The notes: generated by a model not told the origin, from the sequence alone. A stretch of DNA of 64,000 bases from Leuctra nigra (GCA_934045905.1 OW203762.1:38789702-38853701), one strand, 5' to 3'. Shown: positions 36,229 through 49,321, counted from the stretch's first letter. Program-made: numbers and translations.

Positions 36229-36288
36229 AATTGGACATCTTCAATAAAGTAGGTATAAAAATTCTTCTTTAGTTGACTAGATTGTCTT

Positions 36289-36588
36289 TCACATGGATAA
36301 GTAGAGCATGATGATGACCAAACTGCTTCGCTGGAGTCCGTCCATGACTAACGCCCCCAGTCCGAGCTTGATCGCCGTGGACACCATGCGGGGGTGGAAG
36401 AAGAGTCCTATCAACGACAACCAGATGGGCTGAGACCTCGTGATTGAGTCCTCGACGACGCGTATCTTCGGACGGGTCGTGTGGAGGAGGCCGTCGATGC
36501 CGATGTAAGCGGGAGCTCCGGAGATGAGCTCTTCGATGCTTTCCTCGCCTTCCATTCGATACGTCGGAGGCGCCGCTGACGCGCACAT
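36289..36588 (-). CDS. Hypothetical protein, probable terminal exon (99 codons)
   Basis: This is a minus-strand open frame ending at TGA (36289-36291). I do not recognise the family. The case for coding is codon use: almost every codon ends in C or G, unlike the AT-rich surroundings and like the PGRP exons at the right end. An AATAAA lies about 60 bases after the stop (36228-36223 on the minus strand). Candidate starts are the ATG at 36588 and a later one in RMEGEESIEEL. The frame is open further upstream without an ATG, so the true 5' limit may be a splice acceptor and this may be the last exon of a larger gene. The C-terminal half is hydrophobic (IWLSLIGLFF and LVIIMLYLSM), so a membrane segment is possible. 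The other minus-strand frame is rich in Arg, His and Pro and is judged a shadow. Confidence 0.45.
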   Translation of the reverse strand: MCASAAPPTYRMEGEESIEELISGAPAYIGIDGLLHTTRPKIRVVEDSITRSQPIWLSLIGLFFHPRMVSTAIKLGLGALVMDGLQRSSLVIIMLYLSM

Positions 36589-37140
36589 CGTGAGGTTCGC
36601 GGTTTGTGCAGAATAGTTACGTAAGATTGGCGGGAAAAGACATCCCGATGAGTTTAAACGGATATAAAACGTATCAAAAAGCTCAACCGTCTGACTATGA
36701 GACTGTTTATTTTACATTGTTCGTCGTATTTGAAATGAAAGTCAACAAATTATAACTTTTTGTCAGGATGCAAGGAAATATGAAACGTTCTATAGTAGTT
36801 GTACATGTTTTGACGTAATAAAAACTTATTTTAACTAATTACAGGAAGCTCTGATCATGGCCTTGCAGTGTTGCATAATTGACACATTTTAGAGAAATAC
36901 ATCGGAATTTTAAGATCCAACCTCCACTAGAAGTAATATGCTTTAACTGCTTATACTTTCTACAATTTGACGTCAGTCATAATCATGACGTATTTAAAAC
37001 AATTTAAAACTCAGTTTAACTCCTTTACACTGCATTTTTCGCTTTAATCCAACGTGTAAATGAATACAATCCTTATACAATGGAGGCAATGCTACTGCTT
37101 GTCTGATTAAGCAAACACGCAGGTTTAAGACTCGAAACTG

Positions 37141-37262
37141 GCCGTGACAAACGGTGATAAACTGTCAAGACGTAACACTGTTGCTGATTGGTTCAAATTG
37201 GAAAGCAGTTACAAGTTAGACCAATCAGCGTTATTGTTACTTTATCACCTCAAGTCACGGGT
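37141..37262. repeat. Foldback element with paired CCAAT motifs
   Basis: CCGTGAC, GGTGATAAA, GTAACA and GCTGATTGGT on the left recur in inverse order on the right (ACCAATCAGC, TGTTAC, TTTATCACC, GTCACGG). The arms are about 50 bp around a loop of about 25 bp. The innermost 11 bp of each arm is a CCAAT/ATTGG box in opposite orientation. It is probably a small MITE-like hairpin, or possibly a promoter element. Confidence 0.6.
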
Positions 37263-38860
37263 GGTGATAATTCCGTGAACTTTCAGCATGATTATTACCC
37301 AGTAATAAAGCTTCTAAACGATCAAGATATACCTATATACTCCCCGCTTACTGTAAATATAAGAAGGAATTTGTACTGTGCCTTGGTACACATGCCGCCG
37401 TTATCGCAATATCAATTATCATCAAATTAAACAGTAAAACACCAGAAATGGTTCATAAAAACGTCAACATATAACAGCAGGCTGTTGTTTGAAGAATGGC
37501 ACTCGTTTTATTCGTTTTTTTTTTGAAAAACTTGTGGCGACGAGAACCGCAGTCTGGTCGGCGGAAAATGCGAAATGGTGGAGATACAACGTTGCCATGA
37601 GTTCCTGCTTTGCATGACAAAGAAAAACTCAACTCCACGCTGTTTGCACATTGTTACAACAATGTAATATGATTCCATTAAATATCGATGGTGTTTGAAC
37701 GTTCGCGTTTCTCGTTTTATTTTATTTTTCTCGTACTAAAAGTAAACTGGAATTGCATTCGCGTTTTAAAACGCGCTGGGAATGTTCTCTGCAACAAAAG
37801 TACAAACACTCTGTCGTAATTGTTTGAGTCCACCTAATTAAAGCGGAAAGCGTTTGAAGTGCTCGCGGATTAGTAGAATAAAACCCCTGGCTGCAGGATG
37901 CAACCGACATGGTCCCACTTCGTTAGCGACGTATCCACTCGGCTGTTTGCGCGCGATGAGTTGTTGAAGATAGCGCCGCGTTTATCAAAACTAACTTTTC
38001 ATTAAGTTGCAAATAATATACTGCATAAGTAGAACGAAATAATAGGTAAAGGCTTGCATAAATGCGTTGATAAGTTAACGCATGACAGGACGTTTACCAA
38101 TGACCACTGTTTTGAGAGCAAAAAGAAACATTTTTTCGAAGACATTTTGAAAAATAATTTGAAATATGGTTGGAAAAGGATAAAATGTCGTATACATTAC
38201 CTTCAAAATAGTTCAATATGATCAGGTAAACGAGTTATTTCCACGAATCAACTATTAAGATTTAATGTTTCTGAATATGATTCCTTAATATAATTTTCAT
38301 GATTCTAATGATTCTTGTGATTTTTATGTGTGTATGAGAGAATGATTTCAAACAAGTAGGGGGAAAAAAACTGGGCCAAAATGTACAACCATCAGCTCTA
38401 ATAATTTGTCAGGATTTATATATTAAAATATGCATACATTATTCTACGATAATCAGCAGCTACAAAAAAACTGTTAACGATTTGCGTATTCATTTACAAA
38501 GTAGTTACAAAAAACCGTCACTCTCGTGCTATGAAAATGAGGTTATGAATCTATACAGTCCATTATCCTTGATATAACAATGAAACAAGCCTTATAAAAT
38601 ACCATCTCGTGTATTCTAAACTCAGTCCTACATCACATGACATTCTCGCAATTACTTATTCATACGTCAACGTAGATTTTTGTCTTGCAACAGTCAATCG
38701 GAAGCTAATATCCCATATATTATAGAAAAAATAATCTGACGGATGTTTTTATAATAATATATACCGACGACTCTGGCAAACTGAACACGTTCGGATTCGG
38801 TCGACATTTCCCAATAAACGCAGGTAGTTAGGTAGAGCTGGAGAGAGAGGAGAGAGAGTG
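37263..38860. other. AT-rich non-coding stretch
   Basis: No gene is recognised. Confidence 0.45.
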
Positions 38861-38881
38861 AGAGAGAGAGAAGGGGGCATG
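38835..38881 (+). promoter_or_regulatory. GAGA-type purine repeat ahead of a candidate first exon
   Basis: GAGAGAGAGGAGAGAGAGTG and following GA repeats lie about 100-150 bp before the candidate start at 38982-39000. In insects such repeats often mark promoters bound by GAGA-type factors. That role is inferred, not shown. Confidence 0.3.
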
Positions 38882-38981
38882 TCTACGAGTCATGTGTCAC
38901 GCAATCGACGCCCGGCGTCGCGACGGCTCACGCCACCCTCGGCGTCGAAGTCGGCGTCGAGGCCGCACCTTGGACAACCTC

Positions 38982-39047
38982 ATGCATACATTCACGACTA
39001 TGGACGCTGTCGACGTCGACATGAAGCCGTTCAAGCGTGAGGTTCAG
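38982..39047 (+). CDS. Candidate first coding exon of an unknown gene (partial)
   Basis: A CG-rich island follows a GA repeat and runs into ATG codons at 38982 and 39000. From there the frame reads MDAVDVDMKPFKREVQ with C/G-ending codons. It meets a splice donor, GTTCAG|GTGAAA, at 39047/39048 in phase 0. After the donor the sequence returns to AT-rich. An ATG further upstream at 38892 is also in frame, so the exact start is uncertain. No downstream exon can be joined by eye, and the family is unknown. Confidence 0.35.
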
Positions 39048-40892
39048 GTGAAACAAATATTATATCGATCACGAGTTTGTCGAACGTTTTGAGTGTAACT
39101 GGATCTGAGAATCGAGTGATTAGAGGTGTATTGCTGGATGGAGTAACAAGTATTCTCGTCTTATGAATTTGTGGTAATTTCACCATGTTTTGGAAGAACG
39201 TTTTGAATATAGCTTTAATTTGGCAGTAGGTACTAAATGAAATGAGAATTATGTGTTTAACAATTATTGAATGCAATGCAATGCAACAGTTTTGTTGTAA
39301 AACGATCTTCTGTCATTATGATTTCGTGTGGGAAGGACAAATAGTCCCAAAGTATGAATAAATATTTCTATTTATACGACAGACTATCAATTAAACAATG
39401 GTGTACAGATATTGCATATAAATGTTGGTTTTAAACCAATAATAATTGTTTCAAGTTGCTGATAAATATGAGCTAGACTTCTTCAATTGTAATTTTATAG
39501 AATAACCTTTATTTAAACAAGGTAATAAGTATAATTAATTATGAATCTGAATATGTTTATAAATTGCATTAGTTAATTATTATTTATCATAACATTATGT
39601 CTCCAACATTTTTTGTAGTTGAAAATCAAAATTATCTTCCAAACCAAACACTGTAATTACATTTGTTGAGAAATCATTTTTTTTAAATACAATCTATGAG
39701 ATATATGATTTTATATTTAATTCTATTTTGAGACTTGGAATGTGTGTGAAAGTGCATTTCTTTTGCCAGGATATTGTACTAAAAATGGCGGCAATACGGC
39801 TTATTCATCAACAGAGTGATGAATAAAGCGAACTTTTTTATACAATGCGGTCATTGCTAGTTAATATTTAATTAATATTTCCCCCTCCGGTCATATCGTG
39901 TACAGATTTTTGTGTTTGCAGGATAAATCGCAAACTCTTCTCAATTATAAATGTCCGTTTTGAAAACTAATTATCATGCTAACATATAATTCATGGTTCT
40001 CATAATTGCACACGAGTTAAGAAAGTTCCGAGAGTTTATTTTTAAATTGACCTCCCTGCGCGCCCACCCTGCACACATACACGATACAACGCGAGGGAGT
40101 TTTCCCATTTTCTCAACTCGCCTGCCACCTAACGGGAAAGCTGGGAAATGAGTATGACCCTAGGTCGACTCGTTCACACATGAAAGAATCGATAGTAGTG
40201 TTCTGCGCCGCTGTGAAGTCGACTCTCGCAATAATTCGATACAAGAACTAGGGTAGTCGAGAGGGGCGAGGAAAGGGGATGGTTGCGCAGAAAAGTGACT
40301 CCTGGACGCGGATGTCTAGGTTAAAGACGATGTACACGATACACGTGCGTTGTATCGCCACGATACAAGGTTAGCTTTAACTCTTTAAAGAGCAATGGCT
40401 CCAACCTAAAGGAGAGAGTTTTAGAAGTTGTAAGTCTACTTGTAGCGCGGAAGATCTTTCCGATAGGAAAAACAATTACCGAATGAGAGTTACAGAAGAC
40501 ATTGGTCTCAGGAACAATGGACACAGCTTTTCGTAGGGAGTTTTAATAGTTTGTGGAGTTCGGTAAACTCTTAAGAGGACTTTATTTAAAGAGATAAACC
40601 AAACTTATGTCCTTTTTACGTCCTTTTCAAGCACAATAAAAGGCGAATGGCGATGGATCCAATGCGAAATCAGTTCGCAGGCTTACTTAAACCAAAGAAA
40701 TTCGTCTGTCGTCTTAAGAATTTCGTTCCGTAAACATGTATAAAGCCAGCGGGTATGTTGTTGGTTAGTTTATCTTTGAACGACAGCGGAATGAACAAGT
40801 CTGGCAAGGAATGACTTGTACTTTCAAAGCCGTGTTTATTGGCCCGAAACTGCAGCTCACAGTTAATGAAAATGTTCACTAGCGGGTAACTT
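39048..40892. other. AT-rich non-coding stretch
   Basis: No credible coding frame or repeat was recognised. Confidence 0.45.
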
Positions 40893-41065
40893 TGTGTCAC
40901 GCTTGTGTCACGCTTGTGTCACGCTTGTGTCACGCTTGTGTCACGCTTGTGTCACGCTTGTGTCACGCTTGTGTCACGCTTGTGTCACGCTTGTGTCACG
41001 CTTGTGTCACGCTTGTGTCACGCTTGTGTCACGCTTGTGTCACGCTTGTGTCACGCTTGTGTCAT
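40893..41065 (+). repeat. 11-bp minisatellite, about 16 copies
   Basis: The unit is TGTGTCACGCT, repeated about 15.7 times with no visible mismatch. Because 11 is not a multiple of three, all frames stay open and translate to the same 11-residue cycle. The resulting Cys/His-rich frames are an artefact. Perfect homogeneity implies recent expansion. Confidence 0.95.
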
Positions 41066-42461
41066 AAGCTCCACCATCGCAACGCAAACGTTCCAGCAAC
41101 ACGTCCGTTGAACCAATCCCACTTGGCAAAATGAGGCCAAAGCGAAGTAGGTAAAGAAAGTTGCATGCCATTGACGATGCGAGATGTAAAATAGATCAGA
41201 GATGAGCTCGGTTCGGGAGGGGTGTGGGGGTGGAGGTCGGGGGTTTGGGAGGCGGCCACACCCTCTGCCTCAGAATGGTGGAGAATGCCGAACTCCACCC
41301 CCTATCCAATGACGTCATCATCAGATATGTCCTGCGTTTTGAGATTCGAAGTCGGGACTGTGAACAGTTGCAGGGCGCCTGTCCACCGGACTGCCAAGAG
41401 AATCTTCCCTCATTTCGGAGGCATGGCTTGAATCGTCAATTATATTTCTTCCGATTTTTATTCGATTCTGCTCTATTTCCCGCTCCATCATTAGCCCCCG
41501 AGACAGCAGATCGTGGTCCGCCAGCTTCCCCCACCCTCGGCAGGAAAATCACGTCTTGGTTTTTCTCCTGCCGGATGTTGTTCATCATTCTGATGCACTC
41601 ACACGCTGCTTGCAAGGATAAACCGAGACATAAATCAGGGCCAGGATAAGACGGCCTATGCAAGGGGCATAAGACTAGCGAGAAATTGCATCTCGGAGAC
41701 CGGGAAACAACTTTTCCGGATCGTAGCGTTAGCATATTGAGATGGTTTGGGGGTTCTTTTACCTATTTCAAAACAAAATATCCGTTATATTTGATGCGCA
41801 CAGATTTACAAAGTAGATTGTAGGTACGTTTTAACCATAAGCTTTCGGGAAGACAGAATACGAATATATAATTGTTTTACCGGTAATCATGAATTGTCCT
41901 GAATCGTTAATTGAAATTGATCCTTAGTGAAGTATTCCTTACAAATTACAATGAGTTTGATTATGTCAATGAAGCTTGAAACTAAATCGGACCTGAAAGT
42001 TTGGATGTTAGCTTTCAGTTTGAGATTTTTACTTACAGAGATGGATCCATCTTTTTGTATTTTGATTGATCTTATTGATGACTTCGTTACGTAATACCTT
42101 ATAAGATAACATACAAATAAATATCTCTGTATGACTTTATTAATTAATAAAGCGTGATGTTTCTATCTATATGAGCTCTGGACATGTTTAAAAATAGCTT
42201 AGTGGTTTGACGGCGCCATTTTCCACCGAGCCGCCGTCGTTCATTGAATGTGGCGTGATCGAGTTCGGATCGAGGGGCAGAGATTTGCAGGAGGCGGGAG
42301 CGAGGTGTCAACGGCAGACATAAATTTATCATCCTTAAACTATATGAAATTTCCACCGTTCGTTCGTTCCGAGAATATTACATCGCTTTCCATCGGTCGG
42401 CCATTGAAACTTGGCAAATTATATTGAATCGTTCGTTATGTAGTTTAGTTGAGTGGCTTAC
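41066..42461. other. Mixed non-coding stretch
   Basis: GC-rich G/T and CCACC words at 41215-41420 give overlapping open frames on both strands with no recognisable protein. The rest is AT-rich. Confidence 0.4.
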
Positions 42462-42545
42462 AGGTCCCAAGTGTATGTGGCGCTCGGTGGCGCCTGGTAG
42501 CGCCTCGGAAGCGCCGCGTGAAATGTAGAAGGACTCAACACTTAC
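42462..42545 (-). other. Candidate recursive splice site / 84-nt exon
   Basis: On the minus strand TTCTTCTCTGTTCCAG is followed directly by GTAAGT, an excellent 3' splice site fused to an excellent 5' splice site. The 84 bases after the junction are open and GC-rich (GCGCC words) and lead to CCT|GTAAGC. This can be read as a ratchet point or as a small exon. No linked coding exon is proven. Confidence 0.4.
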
Positions 42546-45031
42546 CTGGAACAGAGAAGAAACACGTTATTTACATTTAAAATATAACAGTTTGGTTACT
42601 TACTATTTTTATTTAACGTATGGTTTACTATTGGAACACAAATTGTACTTCAGTCCCTAACAATAAACATATAGGATCAGATCATGAAATTGGTTAAGAT
42701 CAATGTTCAAATTATGATGTGAATGGTTAGATTTATACTGGAAATTTTGCATTAATGTGACTTTATACTGTCATTACAACATCATGAACGCATTATCTAT
42801 TTTGCTTATTTCATGTACTAGCTTGGAACGTGGAAAATAATATGCATACTCAATGATCGGAGTTATAGTGTTACAATTTTAATTTTTCATTATTTCCAAC
42901 CGATTGTCTATAAAATATGTTTTGTCTCTCAATTGTTGAATGCGTTTTTTAAAGCAAATACATTCGCAATTCGTGTTACAATTTGAAAATGATTTAAATT
43001 GTAGTAAAGAGCCGTGGATTCATGAATCGTTCAAATAAAGTACACAGACAGGAGATATAAATATACCAACGTCAGGTGGAGGTGCCAGACTCAGTGTCAA
43101 AGTGATTGTACCAATTCTTGTTTCAACAATTAACAATTTACCGACATTGTTGAAGCACGCGCACTTATACCATAATGAGGACCGCGTCACGACAGAATCC
43201 ACAGAGCGTCAGTAAGAAAATAGTGCGCCGCTAGAGCTTTTTATCCCCGGGTGGTAGCTTGGTTCCCGCCACATTCTATGGAATTAAGGAGCTTACGATC
43301 AAGTCCCGTAAATCTCAGCGTGGAAGACGGCGAAGAAGTAGAGGAGGAGAACGGGGTGGGTGTCAGGGGGGGGGGTGTAACGCCACTGGATTCGGTTAGC
43401 TGAGTACTACATTCTTTCCTATGAATCTAAGAAATAAATTTCAGTTAGGTAAATTTATAACAGAGTAAAGTGAAATGTACGACACAAGCCATTAACAAAA
43501 TCAAGTCATATGTTATGTTTCTTGTTAGTCTTCAGTAATAATAACGAGCCCATTATCCGTGTAACTTCCTAGCACGGGATTGGTCGCGAATATAACGCAG
43601 TACTGTATTAGTGGAGGCCATGCGAATAAGAACCAACTTCCTTAATCCGCTTTTATAGTTTTACCCGTCAAAAATAATACAAGAGTTAATTGGATTTTCT
43701 ATGAAAACATATAGCTTTTCATTCCAAACTGTGAAATTTTAATGCTATTAAGAATCTCCCATGGAGCTGCCATAATGTTAGCCTAATATTATGGCAGGGC
43801 TTTATATTATATATTATATTATATACTAGGTCTTCGGTACGCATATAATTTCCCGCTGTAAAGGGGCCCAACTCATAACCTGTTTAATCCCATGTTATAT
43901 CACCGTTAGCCATATTCCACACTAAAAGCACGACAATTAACTTAGTAATGTGTAGAAGAGATCCGGGTTCGAGGTGTAATCCTTGGTGAAACGAAGTCCC
44001 CAATAGTACGGCACGGATACTTTCCACGGTAAATAAGTCTTTAACCCATGGCCAATCATAAAACGTTGCGTGGATTAAGCCGGGCTTTGGTTGAAACAGT
44101 TTCGATGTCAATTAGTATTGGAGACCAGGCGCTAAATGTAAATGCCGATTGGAATCTTTCGCAGTATGTTCACAGAGGTGGTGATGCTTTGTATATAGAG
44201 TGTTTAGTTATGAAGTGCCGGGGAGAGAAGAGAGTAGAGAGAGAGAGTGAGGGTTTTAGTTGTGGGGGGGGGGATGACAACCGCAATACTTCTATTGTAT
44301 TTGGATAAAAGCCAAATCATCCAACAAAACAGTACTATCAATTCCACTGCAAAGAATCCAAAGGGAAAGTCTATTATTAAATTTCATTGTAAGATGGACT
44401 AACGGGCTATTGGGAATAAATTGGAACGTCGAAGAAAAACTTTGTAGACGGGTTTTATTGATCATTCAAAAGACAGAAAAAAATCTGGTTGTCTGATGAC
44501 TATCAAGATTTAATAAAAACAAAGACGATTCAAACTGAAGTTGCGACTTGAAAAACTTTACTCTCCTTGTGTGTGTGGAAAACATGGCAAACGATTTACA
44601 ATTGTACAAATATGCATATTCTTACGGAAATCTCAAAACGCAATACGGTATTGTGAACGCAGTTTAAGAACGTTGTTGATATAAAAATATTTTAAAATAA
44701 CTATTCCAACTTACACAAATAAGAAAGTTTGCAAGTGTGAAGAGTTCGTAGCGGAAGCTCCGAATTTCATTTTATTGCTTCCTCTTTCCAATTCCCTTCC
44801 CGCCAACGAAAACTAAATATAATATAGCATTATTTTCTCGCATGAACCGCTCACGTTCATTTCAATGTTGCATCGTAACACATTTACTCGTCCCATCTCC
44901 TGAATTCTTGTTACGAGGAGAGAGAGCAAGAGCAGGTGAAACTCTCTTTCTTTTGTGTCGTTCAGCTGTTAGACAAGAAACGAGCGAATCTTTTGAGGCG
45001 GGCTAATCGGCCAAACGAACTTTGCCGTCTA
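42546..45031. other. AT-rich non-coding stretch
   Basis: No gene is recognised. There are short G runs at 43367-43375 and 44264-44273, a GA repeat near 44226-44248, and a TATAT-rich patch near 43803-43826. Confidence 0.45.
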
Positions 45032-45054
45032 CCCCCCCCCCCCCCCCCCCCCCC
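45032..45054 (+). repeat. Poly-C tract (23 C)
   Basis: The longest uninterrupted homopolymer in the window. Confidence 0.9.
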
Positions 45055-48000
45055 GCCATTACAACGACATCGAGGCCAAATTACAAGTCTCCTTGTCTTC
45101 GGCGTCGTCGTCGTCTCACAACAATTTTCTCATCCCCCGATCGTCTGAATCGCGAGTCGGGATCTAAAGCGGGCTCATTTCGTACCCATTGATTGGGAAT
45201 GGAAAGAGTATGTTACGTTCACGATTTCCTACGGAATAATGAAGATAATTGCCACATAGAAATGTTAGTCAATGAGCCACTGATGTTTTCGTTCTTATGA
45301 ATCCATTCTTATTACATTTTCAATTATGAATTAATTTTATTAATTTTTCCTTCTTGAAATACCTACAAGGAAGGAGTAAAAAGTCACTGTAAAGTAGGAA
45401 TTACATTCTTTATAAATACACAGCTTCATAAAAAAAAACTTAATTTAAGTTCACTTCACCTCTGTCGTAAAATATTTAATATGAAAAGAATGCCTTTTCA
45501 AATTTCCGTTCTTTTCTAATTTAATGTGACGGATATAATATATTTTGATGACATGCAAATAAAAGCAAAACTATTGTTCAAAAAGTTACGAGCACGAGAT
45601 CTAATTAAATACATTACTATATGGTTGTTCAGTCTAAGATACACCTAGCTGCTGAAAGTTTGCTGCGCCCGCCGTGCTATTGCTCCATATAGCCCGAGCA
45701 AGTCTTGGAAAAGCACCTCGAGCCTAATTGGAGCATGAAAGCCCCTCTAGACGACAGAATTAGCATAGTTCATTTTAGCTGAACATTGACAAAGAAAAGT
45801 TTACTCTCAGGGAAGTTCCGCCGCGCGGCGCCACCATCGCTCGATTCAACTTGTGCTTGGCTGGGAATAATCAGACGACGCAACCGGATTATTCGAAACT
45901 TGTGTTATGCGTTCGTATCTTAAAACACGAAGCTGTAGCGATAAGTCTTTTACATTCCAGACGTGACTTGCGTAGACTCTGCATACAGACTTGAACATTA
46001 CTGCAATTTCAATTACACATACATTATCTCGAAGAAAGTGCTTTTTTCACCCGCTGAGAGAATGTAAATCAAATGTTGATATTTAATGCTCAGTCCTTGT
46101 CTCCTCGGAATAAAGTCTGCATACATTTCTTCATGACTGAATGGCCTGCGGAAAGATCGCGAACAAAACTTCAGGGTGAACTTCCATTTGCGTAATGCAG
46201 TCGTGTGTTTTTTTATTATCGTTTTCCTTCTCGTATTCGGTTATTTTTTCTTTCATTTCAATTTGGGTAATGTCCACATAACGGCAGGTCGCACCCTGAA
46301 GTGGTATCATATGAATGACGATCTGTTGTCAAGCGAAGAAGATTTCCTTTCTTGTTTCATCTTGCCACCCGCCTCCAGGTTGCACCCCCCCCCCCCACCC
46401 TTCCCCGCGATAAACACTCGCCTCATCACAATCCACATACATATTTTCTAGATGTGGTAGGTGGAGAAAATGGGGTAGTCTACTAGAGAAGACGAAAGAA
46501 ACATTCATAATTCAACTCGAAATGGAAGAAAATAGAAGAGGGCGAGTCTAGCGAGAAATCTGAATGGTACTTGGCAATCCTGTAGCCATTTTCTCGCTCT
46601 TATCTTTTTGGGTGTCTCGAGTTAAGAATAAAAATATGTTGCACAATCTGGCCCACATGTGACAAAACATTCGAAACAAATCTTGGATCTGAATGCGAGA
46701 TCAATGGAATCCATGAATCATCTGGAGTCTGGCGTCTGGAAGCCTCCGTCTCTAGAAGGAGATTTGAATCTTCCAGCGCTGAGGCCCCCTGCAAGGTAAT
46801 TGCCTATATTGCTTTTGTTTCATTTCGACGGGATCCAGCTGTGATTCTGTGGATATATACAAAGATCCGGCGTCTCGAGAGACATTCCACACAATAAAAC
46901 GATACAAAAAGTTCAATCAACATTTTAAGCGAAGTTTATTATTTTTTAAAATAACTTTCTTCTTGCGTACGATATGAAAAGAGCGTCAGAACGCAGGTTC
47001 GAGTGAAAACGGCTACTTTATATGATATAACACTTCAAAGGACAAAGTCGCTTGATTTCCCTTTTCAACTACGGGTTTGTTGGAGAACTTTGGTCCCCTC
47101 GGCTCGACCTACCAACAATAGGGCGTCTTTTGTTCGACACCAGATGGCACTGACTGCCGGCGTCGTCCGAGACAGACAACGTCGCGACGACTCGACGTCG
47201 AAAGAACTTGTGGCTATCATAATAGTCCGTCCGTCGGTATCAATGGAGCCCACCACCGCGGAGAATGACCCGGCGTCGGTGGCGTCGGTGGGAGGGGGAG
47301 GGCAGGAAGCGTCGTCCCTGAGGAAGCAGTAGCTGTCAAATCAATTGTGATTCCGCAGGCCGCACACTTCACGGGTGTAAGGGCATCGCTTCCCTTCCTT
47401 GCCAGCTGCGACTGCAAATATACAGGACCTAGCTTCTCAATTCACGGAGTACAATGGAAGAAAAACTGTTTCGAACGAAACAAAATAACAAAAGGAAAGT
47501 CAATTTCTGACTTTTTTATTGAACGATGTTAGTTTTATCAAGGAGATACCGCAACTATCTGCGCGGAAGTATTTTTAAAGGAAGCGGTAGTGGAATTGGT
47601 TGTGGGAATAAAATGGAGTTCTTGCATGATGAAACATTGGGAAGCGCATCCATTATAACATGGAAACACTACCAAAACACAGAACAATGTGAAGGTAGAA
47701 TTGAAAAGTTATTATATTTCACAACTCATTCTACTAATGCAGACCATCAAGGAGGCATTAACATCAATTTTCAGTCGTTATACAATAAACTATTGATGAA
47801 ATATGGAGGCAGGCGTATTTGGTAGTAAATAGTCGTGTGTACGGACAAGAATTAATAAACTTCCCCACCACTAGCTCGACCATCAACACGCGAATGTCGA
47901 CAAGTTGTGGGGAGGGGAGGGGGAGATGGGGAAGGGGGAGCTAATAAGAGACGAACATTTCAACTAATGGGGATATTATTGAGCCATGTTTTCAACTAGG

Positions 48001-49321
48001 GATCCATTAATTGAACTCGAGCAAAACATTGCTCTAAGCTAATTATTTTATGGTATACTATATCCATTACAATGATTGACATTTGCATTATCATTTGTTA
48101 ATTACTCTCATCATATGCAGCATAGATTCCAGCTTTAGCATTGTAAACATGCTGTCTCTTATATTTTATAAATGTAATTAGCAGTGTTCAAAATTAGACT
48201 CAATTAGGTAAATTTGTAACGAACATATTATAGAGCCTATCGAAATTGAAGTAAACAATGTGTGAATTATTTCATCCGTGTTTTACGTATAAACCAATTC
48301 ATGGTAGAAGCACGCACACTGAGCTTAATGAAATACAAATATTACGAATTATTGTTTCCGAAATTCACTGTCTCTGCGAGACGAAACCGTATATTGTTTT
48401 TAAGACGATTATTCCCTTTTTCCTAAATTCGATTTGAATTATAATCAGACGTAATCGAGTTCTTCACAACATGTATTTGTAGGCATGAATGAAGAATTTC
48501 AATATGCGTTAAAATTCAAAATGCGTCCTTAGTACAAATGGTGGCAGATGTGGGAGCTTCATAAAAATTCCAATAATTTCTACGTGGCAGAACAGACGCA
48601 AAAGAATCAAATAATTAAACAAAATATGAATACAAATTAAATTTGTTGATACTGTTATGAGTGACAACACTTTTTATATTTCCACGATTTCATCTTGCCA
48701 CGTGAGACACAGAATACGACGATTTATCGCAACTGCTCTCAGTTTGATCATTGCAGGTCACTAGTTCGCATCTTGGTGGCGGCATCTATTACTTCCACAA
48801 TAATAACCCTCTGTGCATCAATACGAAACACAGACGAGAACTCGCAATTGTCTTCTGAACACGAGACACGTTGTCTGACGTCAATTGGTTCGTCGTACTC
48901 GCTGCCAGAAATCATTCATATACATGCATCATTTCCATCCGGAGCAAGACAAATACGTCTAGATACGAGAGCAGGAAAAACAAAATCAACTTTATAGTAA
49001 TGTTCCGGCGTCGGGGCAGCCACTCAGTAAGGGGCCGCGACAAGGGCCCCCCTCACACCCCCAGAACTCAACCCCCATCGACTAACTCCTCTTCAACGGC
49101 GTTTGTCGAAACAGAAAAAGTAATTTGGAATTCCTGGGAGCGTCGTTTTGCTGCGGATGTCTACATGTTGAAAAAAATAGACTTTCGTCTTTTTGTCCAT
49201 TTCGTTTTGTTTTGGACGTTCTTCTTTTGTTTCCTAGCTGCTATGTGTACGTTCGACGTCAAGGGGATGAGGTCTAGGGGTGAATCGATACAGAAACAGT
49301 ACTAGGGGAAAGGGGGGTTGT
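45055..49321. other. Non-coding stretch with CG-rich islands
   Basis: CG-rich islands at about 47060-47340 and 49000-49090 are rich in GTCG/GCGTC words and carry short open frames on both strands without recognisable domains. There is a 12-base C tract at 46385-46396. These islands may be promoter regions. Confidence 0.4.

Noticed and set aside
36269..36586. Alternative Arg/His/Pro-rich minus-strand frame
   Set aside because: The overlapping frame ending at 36289 has the coherent third-base bias, so this one is the shadow.
40893..41065. CRISPR array
   Set aside because: The units are contiguous with no spacers, and the genome is eukaryotic.
40892..41134. Cys/His-rich open frames across the minisatellite
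   Set aside because: They arise only because the 11-bp unit has no stop in any frame; they have no start context or family.
47003..47417. Frames on both strands in the 47 kb island
   Set aside because: They follow from high GC content. Neither strand shows a recognisable protein, so the region is kept only as an island.
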